A stretch of 10,279 nt of DNA from Frankiales bacterium (GTDB lineage: Bacteria; Actinomycetota; Actinomycetes; Mycobacteriales; SCTD01), in assembly GCA_025464795.1 (NCBI GenBank), contig JAODNB010000194.1, positions 1 to 10,279 of the forward strand, read 5' to 3'. The notes beneath the pieces were generated by a model. That model saw nothing but the letters and a program-made list of their open reading frames with translations. It searched no databases and was not told where the DNA came from. Position 1 is the stretch's first letter. The number at the start of each line of letters is the position of its first letter. Position numbers and translations under genes: made by a program. Shown in pieces: positions 5,489-10,279 of this stretch.

Positions 5489-6966
5489 CCGACCTCCCCT
5501 CCCACGTCTCGGTCGCGATCATCGGTTCGGGCTTCTCAGGGCTCGGCACGGCGATCAAGCTGAAGGAGTCAGGACGTCACGACTTCGTCATCCTCGAGCG
5601 CGCCCACGACGTGGGCGGCACGTGGCGGGACAACACCTACCCGGGGTGCGCGTGTGACGTCCCTTCCCAGGTCTACAGCTTCTCGTACGCCCTCAACCCG
5701 ACCTGGTCGCGCGCCTTCAGCCCGCAGCCGGAGATCTACGCCTACCTGCGCAAGGTGGCCACCGACCGCGGCCTGGAGCCTCACCTGCGCTTCGGCGCGG
5801 AGGTGCTCGCGTGCGAGTGGGACGAGCAGACCCAGCTCTGGACCGTCGAGACCACCGTCGGCACCCTCACGGCCAAGGTCGTGGTAGCTGGTTCCGGGGG
5901 GCTCTCCGAGCCGAAAGAGCCTGACATCAAAGGACTCTCGTCCTTCGAGGGCACGACGTTCCACTCCGCGCGCTGGGACCACTCCTGGTCTGCCGCAGGC
6001 CGCCGGGTTGCCGTCATCGGGACAGGAGCCTCCGCCATCCAGTTCGTCCCGCACCTGCAGAAGGAGGCTGCTGGCCTCGTCCTGTTCCAGCGCACCGCGA
6101 CCTGGGTGCTCCCCCGCGCTGACCGTGAGATCCCGGCGTGGCAGCACAAGGCCTTCACGCGGTTCCCTTGGCTCCAGCGGGCGTCCCGCAGCGCCATCTA
6201 CCTCGGCCGCGAGAGCCACATCCTGGGCTTTCGCTACAACCAGGGCCTGATGCGGTTGGCGCAGAAGGCCGCCCTGAAGAACCTCCACCGCTCGGTCGCC
6301 GACCCAGTGCTTCGCGAGAAGCTGACGCCGACGTTCACGATGGGCTGCAAGCGCGTCCTGCTGTCGAACACCTACTACCCGGCCCTCACCCAGCCCAACG
6401 CTCATGTCGAGACGGACCCGATCGTGGAGGTCGTGGCGAACGGCGTCGTCACCGAGGCCAAGGACGGCACCCGTACGACGCACGAGGTCGACACGATCGT
6501 GTTCGCGACCGGGTTCGCGGTGTCGGACCCGCCCATCGCCGAGCGCGTCCACGCGCGCGGTCGTTCGCTGAAGGAGGAGTGGTCCAAGAACGGGATGCAG
6601 GCCTTGCACGGCATGTCCGTCGCCGGTTTCCCGAACTTCTTCATCCTCGTCGGCCCGAACACCGGGCTCGGGCACAACTCGATCACCCTCATGATCGAGG
6701 CGCAGGTGGGCCACCTCCTCGACGCCCTCGACGCGCTCGAGGCAGCCGGCGCATCAGCGATCGAACCCCGGGTCGAGCGGCAGGCGGCCTACAACGCGGA
6801 CCTGCAGCGGCAGCTGAAGAAGACCGTGTGGAACCGCGGCGGGTGCTCGTCCTGGTACCTCGACGACAAGGGTCGCAACACCACCCTGTGGCCGACGTTC
6901 ACCTTCACGTTCATGCGCGAGGTCAGCCGGTTCGACCCCTCCGAGTACCACCTCCACCGCGCATAG
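5485..6966 (+). CDS. Baeyer-Villiger-type flavin-dependent monooxygenase
   Basis: A 493-residue FAD- and NADPH-dependent oxygenase predicted to insert oxygen into ketones or related carbonyl substrates. In order: an FAD-binding Rossmann motif G-S-G-F-S-G (14-19), GGTW (44-47) with the Y-P-G-x-x-C-D-V-P-S stretch, the Baeyer-Villiger fingerprint F-x-G-x3-H-x3-W-D (154-165), a second Rossmann motif G-T-G-A-S-A (179-184), and the F-A-T-G-F motif (340-344). Length is normal for a type I enzyme of about 500 residues. All key motif residues are present, so it looks intact. The substrate cannot be assigned; steroid, long-chain ketone or aromatic ketone oxygenases share these motifs. The start ATG overlaps the membrane protein stop and has an AAAGGA site 8-9 nt upstream. 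Co-expression with the membrane protein under MerR control suggests an inducible uptake-and-oxidation or defence module. Confidence 0.93.
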   Translation: MTDLPSHVSVAIIGSGFSGLGTAIKLKESGRHDFVILERAHDVGGTWRDNTYPGCACDVPSQVYSFSYALNPTWSRAFSPQPEIYAYLRKVATDRGLEPHLRFGAEVLACEWDEQTQLWTVETTVGTLTAKVVVAGSGGLSEPKEPDIKGLSSFEGTTFHSARWDHSWSAAGRRVAVIGTGASAIQFVPHLQKEAAGLVLFQRTATWVLPRADREIPAWQHKAFTRFPWLQRASRSAIYLGRESHILGFRYNQGLMRLAQKAALKNLHRSVADPVLREKLTPTFTMGCKRVLLSNTYYPALTQPNAHVETDPIVEVVANGVVTEAKDGTRTTHEVDTIVFATGFAVSDPPIAERVHARGRSLKEEWSKNGMQALHGMSVAGFPNFFILVGPNTGLGHNSITLMIEAQVGHLLDALDALEAAGASAIEPRVERQAAYNADLQRQLKKTVWNRGGCSSWYLDDKGRNTTLWPTFTFTFMREVSRFDPSEYHLHRA

Positions 6967-6983
6967 CCCTGCCGCCCGCTCCC

Positions 6984-7064
6984 GACCTGTCTCGTCGGAT
7001 CCGGTGGGAAAGCTCTCTTCAGGTCCGTTTCGGGCCCCAGGAACCGGATCTCGCGAGACAGGTC
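6984..7064. terminator. Long imperfect palindrome between convergent genes
   Basis: Two 22-nt arms (6984-7005 and 7043-7064) pair over 11 bp (GACCTGTCTCG with CGAGACAGGTC), then a 3x3 internal loop (TCG facing TCG), then 8 bp (GATCCGGT with ACCGGATC). The 37-nt apical loop holds a smaller hairpin (7022-7026 with 7032-7036, one G-U pair). It lies 17 nt after the monooxygenase stop and 14 nt after the asparaginase stop, the right place for a bidirectional terminator. No T-tract follows on either side. The size is unusual for a terminator, so a palindromic repeat element is an alternative. Confidence 0.65.
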
Positions 7065-7078
7065 GTCATGACGGCGGC

Positions 7079-8032
7079 TCAGCTCGGCGGGCGGGCCGAG
7101 CGGAGCGCGCCCACGACGCGTACCTCACCGACCCGACGACCGCCGCCGAGGACCGGCGTCTCGGCCAGCTCGTCGAACAGCGGGGCCTCGACCCCCAGCG
7201 CCCGCAGCGCAGCGATCAGGACCGGCGTACGGGCGCGTCCTGCCCCGTCATCGATCTTGAGCGCCACGGAGGAGCCGTCCGGGAGTGCTGCTGCGTACAC
7301 GCCCTCGGCGCCGTCCTTGGCCACGAGCCCCGGGACGGCCTCCATCAGTCGGGTGACGTCCCGGCCGGTGCCGCCGACGTACCAGGGGCGGGCTGTCATC
7401 GCGTGCGCCGTACGCCGCTCGTTGTCCTGGCCCGTGGCCAACGACGCGAACGCCCGTGCCAGACCGGGCAGGGTGAGCGCGTGCTGGGGTGCACCGCAGC
7501 CATCGGTCGCGACGTGCCTCACGGGCTCACCCGCGAGTCGCTGGATCCCCTCCAGGCACGCTCTCTGCACCGGGTGTTCGGTCGCGAGGTAGGAGGCGGT
7601 GTTCCAGCCGTTGGCCACGCAGGTGCGAAGCATCGCGGCGTGCTTCCCCGAGCAGTTCATGGTCAGGGTCGTCGCCTCGCCGCCATCGCGCAGGATCGCT
7701 AGCCAGGCCGCTTCGGACAGTGGCGGCTGGATCGGGCACTGGAGCGCCTGCGGACCGAGCTCAGCAAGCATCTCGAGCACGACCTCGAGGTGACCCGGCT
7801 CGCCGTTGTGGGACGCGGTCGCCAGAGCGAGCTGCTCGTCGGACAACGGCTCCCACCCGGCGTCGAGCATCGCTACGGCCTGCAGGGGCTTGTTCGACGA
7901 GCGCGGGAAGACGGGTCGTTCGAGGTCACCGACCGCGAGAGCGACGGAGCCGTCGGCACGCAGGGCCACCACGGAACCGTGGTGCGTCCCTTCGACGTAG
8001 CCTGAGCGAACGACCTCGGCGAGGAGGGTCAC
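7079..8032 (-). CDS. L-asparaginase II family protein (PF06089 type)
   Basis: A 317-residue cytoplasmic amidohydrolase predicted to convert L-asparagine to aspartate and ammonia. It belongs to the Rhizobium-type asparaginase family, unrelated to the E. coli AnsA/AnsB fold. Visible family motifs are R-S-S-N-K-P-L-Q (44-51, candidate nucleophilic Ser with Lys), A-S-H-N-G-E (73-78), N-C-S-G-K-H (126-131) and D-G-C-G-A-P (177-182). Cys127, Lys130 and Cys179 have about the spacing of the residues I recall binding zinc in the R. etli enzyme. Length is close to the family norm of about 330. The start is GTG (8032-8030) overlapping the TGA of rsiG in a GTGA arrangement, so translation is coupled to the anti-sigma factor. 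This links nitrogen metabolism to that regulator on one transcript. The enzyme looks intact; activity on asparagine has not been shown. Confidence 0.9.
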   Translation of the reverse strand: MTLLAEVVRSGYVEGTHHGSVVALRADGSVALAVGDLERPVFPRSSNKPLQAVAMLDAGWEPLSDEQLALATASHNGEPGHLEVVLEMLAELGPQALQCPIQPPLSEAAWLAILRDGGEATTLTMNCSGKHAAMLRTCVANGWNTASYLATEHPVQRACLEGIQRLAGEPVRHVATDGCGAPQHALTLPGLARAFASLATGQDNERRTAHAMTARPWYVGGTGRDVTRLMEAVPGLVAKDGAEGVYAAALPDGSSVALKIDDGAGRARTPVLIAALRALGVEAPLFDELAETPVLGGGRRVGEVRVVGALRSARPPS

Positions 8033-8589
8033 GCCTCGTTCAGCAGGCTGCTCACGTCGGCTTCGCCATCACGGTAACGACGGGTGATCTCCGCGCTGCA
8101 GGCGTCCATGACGTTCTGCACCTGGCGGCGCTTCGCGCTCAGGACCTGCTCCTCATCGGACAGCACCCGCATGGCGTGGTGCAGCTCGTCGGACGAGCGC
8201 GCAGCCGTGTCGGTCAGGTCGACGTCGGCGACGAGGGCCTCGACGTAGCGGCGGTGGCTGTCCACGCGGGAGGGCTCGATGGTGGTGTGACGACCCAGGC
8301 CTCGCGCGGGGCCGCGCGGCTCGTCGGCCAACGTCTGGGCGAGGCCGTCGATGAGAGACCCACCGGCGTTGCTGCCGCCCTCGCGACGGTTCAGCTCAGC
8401 ACGGACGATGTCCATGCGGCCCTGAATGAGGCGACGGATGTAGGAGAGGTCGACCTCCTCCTGCTCGGCCTCGTCGCGCAGCTCGCGCACGTCGCCGAGA
8501 GGGGCCTCAGCCAGGCCGGTGAGGTAGTCCTCAGCCAAGACCCGGTCGATCCTCCGAGTGCCCTGGGCAGGCGTTCCGTCGGCGCTCAC
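8029..8589 (-). CDS. rsiG: RsiG-type c-di-GMP-dependent anti-sigma factor
   Basis: A 186-residue helical protein. In Streptomyces RsiG binds c-di-GMP and then sequesters the sporulation sigma factor WhiG; homologues elsewhere are thought to act on FliA-like sigma factors. The ligand motif E(X)3S(X)2R(X)3Q(X)3D is present twice without any deviation. The first copy is Glu45, Ser49, Arg52, Gln56, Asp60. The second is Glu147, Ser151, Arg154, Gln158, Asp162. Each lies in a long helix, joined by a Gly/Arg-rich linker (71-105), as expected of the antiparallel coiled coil of RsiG. The start is GTG (8589-8587) with GAGAGG about 7 nt upstream. It is divergent from the DUF4388 gene and coupled to the asparaginase gene. 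The target sigma factor is not encoded in this window. Older databases call this family aerial mycelium formation protein. Confidence 0.9.
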   Translation of the reverse strand: MSADGTPAQGTRRIDRVLAEDYLTGLAEAPLGDVRELRDEAEQEEVDLSYIRRLIQGRMDIVRAELNRREGGSNAGGSLIDGLAQTLADEPRGPARGLGRHTTIEPSRVDSHRRYVEALVADVDLTDTAARSSDELHHAMRVLSDEEQVLSAKRRQVQNVMDACSAEITRRYRDGEADVSSLLNEA

Positions 8590-8665
8590 GGCCGTCCTCT
8601 CCTCGCTCCTGTCGTGCAGTGTGCCCCCATCGTGTCAGATTCCCCTATCCGTTGGGCCGGACGGC

Positions 8666-8693
8666 TCAACAACTGGCTCAGGGGTGCCGAGGC
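8666..8693 (+). promoter_or_regulatory. Candidate WhiG/FliA-class promoter before the DUF4388 gene, with dyad
   Basis: TCAA (8666-8669) is followed after 16 bp by GCCGAGGC (8686-8693), matching 3 of 4 and 5 of 8 positions of the WhiG/FliA pattern, including the full GCCGA core. The core sits in a perfect dyad GGTGCC-GA-GGCACC (8683-8696), so a repressor site is an alternative reading. It is in the 139-bp divergent gap between rsiG and the DUF4388 gene. I see no convincing promoter for rsiG itself in the gap. Confidence 0.35.
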
Positions 8694-8728
8694 ACCTAGT
8701 ACTGACGTGCAAGGGAAGGAGGACCGAC

Positions 8729-10279
8729 GTGCTCAAGGGTGACCTCGTCACGACGCCTCTTTCCGAGGTCCTGCTCCAGCTCGCCGACGGGGTTGCCTCA
8801 GGCTGCCTTCACGTCATGGACGGCATCGGCGAAGAGGCGAAGGTCTACGTCCGGGGCGGTCAGGTCTACGCCGTGCAGGTCCCCGGCCGACGGCCGCAGC
8901 TGGGCGCCCGGCTCGTGTCCAGCGGCTCTCTTGGCCCTGAGGCACTCGCAGAGGCGCTCGAGGCCCAGCGCACCGAGCTTCAGGGCTGGCGGCTCGGCGA
9001 GCTGCTCGTCCACCTCGGCTACGTCGACCAGCCTGTTGTCGAGGCGTTCATCAAGGAGCAGGTTCGCGAGCAGACCTCCGACCTCATGCGCTGGCCGACG
9101 GGGACGTGGAAGTTCCGCGTCAACGAGCGCACCCGGGAAGACGTCGCCCCGCCCAGCCCCGTGAAGGAGCTGCTCGCAGAGGTCGCCGAGCGGATGGCCG
9201 AGTGGGCCACCATCACCGAGACGGTGCACGGTCCTGACGCGGTCCCGGTCCTCTCCGCTTCCGGTCAGAGCGACAGCGAGATGTCCATCGACCCGGAGGC
9301 CTGGTCGCTGCTGTGCAAGGTCGATGGCGTCCGCTCCATCGCCGAGCTCGCCCGCGAGTGCGGCTTCACCCTGTACGAGGCCGGCCAGGTCGTCTACGCC
9401 CTCGTCCGCTCGGGCCTGCTCGAGGTCGAAGAGGTCCTCATGGGGGCCGAGACGGTGTCCGTCGGCTCAGGCGGTGGCAGCTCTGTCGCCTCGCGCCTCG
9501 CGGCTGCCTTCGCGCCATCCGACGGGCCCACTTCCGAGCCCTCTTCCGAGGCTGAGCCGATCGTCATCCCCGCGCAGGGCGAGGAGCCGACGCCCGCCGA
9601 GGTCGCCCAGCTGATCTCTGCCGCGCTCCGAGGAACCGCTCTCGAGGAGTCGCCTCTGGCCTCGCCCGTGTCTTCGCCTCTGCCTTCGCCCGCGGCTGAG
9701 CGCACGGCCGAGGAGATCGCCGAGGGCGACGTCAACGACTCGATCGACCGGGTCTCGGCCGCGCTCAGCGCGCTGCTCGGCCCCAGTCACGGCGGGGACG
9801 ACGCGCTGTTCGCCGCCCCCAAGCCGCGGACCCGCAAGGGCACCGCCAAGCCGTTGACGCCGACCGAGATCGCCCGCAACGAGAAGACCGCGGCTCGTGC
9901 CGAGCGCGACGCCAAGCGCCGTTCGAAGGACGCCGCCGAGCTGGCGAAGGCCCAGGCCGAGCTGGAGGCCGCCCGCGCCGAGGACGCCGCCGCCGCCGAG
10001 GCCGCCCGCACCTCCGACCACGAAGCCGAGATCGTCAGCCTCGCCCAGGTCCGCAAGGACAAGGACAACGAGCAGGCCGCCCTCGAGGCCCAGGCGGAAG
10101 CCGCCCGCGAAGCGCAGGCTGCTGCCGACGCAGAGCTCGCCGAGGCTGCCCGCGTCGCCGAAGAGGCCGAGACCGCGCGACTCGCCGAGGAAGCCAACGC
10201 TGCCCGCCTTGCTGAGGAGGCCGCGGAAGCGCAGGCTGCTGCCGAGGCTCAGGCTGCGGCGGAGGCACAGGCCGCTGCA
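8729..10279 (+). CDS. DUF4388-type protein with tandem MshEN-like motifs and coiled-coil tail (3' end off window)
   Basis: An open frame of 517 codons with no stop before the window edge, starting at GTG 8729 after a strong AAGGAGG site. Residues 1-50 resemble the DUF4388/PatA-N fold (L-x-G-D-L-x-x-x-P-L-x-E-V-L-x-x-L, then VYVRGGQVYAV). Residues 57-80 and 88-111 are two 24-residue units of the form (R)LGxxLxxxGxxxxxxLxxxLxxQ, the pattern of c-di-GMP-binding MshEN domains. Spacing is 7 residues rather than the usual 5, and the first Arg is Gln57. Residues 185-235 look like a winged helix (WSLLCKVDGVRSIAELARE, then YEAGQVVYALVRSGLLEVEE). A Ser/Pro/Glu linker follows. From about residue 380 a highly charged Ala/Glu coiled coil continues to the edge. 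No signal peptide is seen. Similar proteins often neighbour roadblock/MglA-like GTPase genes, so such genes may follow (inference). Confidence 0.85.
   Translation, partial: MLKGDLVTTPLSEVLLQLADGVASGCLHVMDGIGEEAKVYVRGGQVYAVQVPGRRPQLGARLVSSGSLGPEALAEALEAQRTELQGWRLGELLVHLGYVDQPVVEAFIKEQVREQTSDLMRWPTGTWKFRVNERTREDVAPPSPVKELLAEVAERMAEWATITETVHGPDAVPVLSASGQSDSEMSIDPEAWSLLCKVDGVRSIAELARECGFTLYEAGQVVYALVRSGLLEVEEVLMGAETVSVGSGGGSSVASRLAAAFAPSDGPTSEPSSEAEPIVIPAQGEEPTPAEVAQLISAALRGTALEESPLASPVSSPLPSPAAERTAEEIAEGDVNDSIDRVSAALSALLGPSHGGDDALFAAPKPRTRKGTAKPLTPTEIARNEKTAARAERDAKRRSKDAAELAKAQAELEAARAEDAAAAEAARTSDHEAEIVSLAQVRKDKDNEQAALEAQAEAAREAQAAADAELAEAARVAEEAETARLAEEANAARLAEEAAEAQAAAEAQAAAEAQAAA

Noticed and set aside
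5569..6714. 381-codon open frame on the minus strand
   Set aside because: Antisense to the monooxygenase, whose FAD, NADPH and fingerprint motifs are all intact.
6138..7592. 484-codon open frame on the plus strand
   Set aside because: It overlaps the monooxygenase in another frame and runs antisense into the asparaginase gene, crossing the intergenic palindrome. The product is Arg/Pro-rich and without motifs.
7489..8742. 417-codon open frame on the plus strand
   Set aside because: Antisense to the asparaginase and rsiG genes, both strongly supported by motifs.
9467..10021. 184-codon minus-strand frame, and other minus frames to the right edge
   Set aside because: Shadows of the repetitive Ala/Glu codons of the DUF4388 protein. 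Gly/Leu/Arg-rich without features.

Overview
The window is high-GC DNA from an actinobacterium. GTG starts are common, adjacent genes overlap by 4 nt (GTGA or ATGA), and several lineage-typical families are present. These are an SsgA/SsgB-like sporulation and cell-division protein (partial), the XRE regulator / HbhA-like protein / DUF2516 order also known from Mycobacterium tuberculosis Rv0474-Rv0476, and an RsiG-type anti-sigma factor. A Nocardioides- or Kineococcus-like organism is my best guess. It is inferred from this gene mix, not from a search.

Layout. (1) 1-72, minus: N-terminus of an ssgB-like gene running off the left edge. (2) 203-2309, minus: XRE regulator, then HbhA-like coiled-coil protein, strong hairpin terminator, DUF2516 membrane protein, and alpha/beta hydrolase overlapping it by GTGA, followed by a second hairpin. 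The XRE gene has a recognisable promoter overlaid by three phased 8-bp repeats. (3) 2422-2652, minus: small protein resembling sigma factor region 4, preceded by a long leader and a WhiG/FliA-like promoter candidate. (4) 2835-6966: a MerR-family regulator (minus) divergent from a two-gene operon (plus) of a large polytopic membrane protein of no family I recognise and a Baeyer-Villiger-type flavin monooxygenase, coupled by ATGA. The shared intergenic region has interlocked promoters with 19-bp spacers and several ACAGT/ACTGT dyads. (5) 6984-7064: a long imperfect palindrome between convergent genes. (6) 7079-8589, minus: RsiG-type c-di-GMP-dependent anti-sigma factor, translationally coupled to an asparaginase II family protein. 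(7) 8729-10279, plus, running off the right edge: a DUF4388-type protein with tandem MshEN-like motifs, a winged-helix-like segment and a long Ala/Glu-rich coiled coil.

How it may fit together. Two features stand out. First, the right end encodes, back to back, two proteins with c-di-GMP-receptor signatures: RsiG with both E(X)3S(X)2R(X)3Q(X)3D motifs intact, and the DUF4388 protein with two 24-residue RLG...G...L...L..Q motifs. Candidate promoters of the sigma class that RsiG controls (WhiG/FliA type) sit in front of the DUF4388 gene and the small sigma-like gene. This suggests a c-di-GMP-controlled developmental or motility circuit. Second, the MerR / membrane protein / monooxygenase cassette looks like a self-contained inducible module. 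Its membrane protein carries repeated His/Asp motifs that could bind a metal or cofactor. Both readings are inference. There are no rRNA, tRNA, CRISPR or insertion-sequence signals, and no gene-free stretch longer than about 190 bp.
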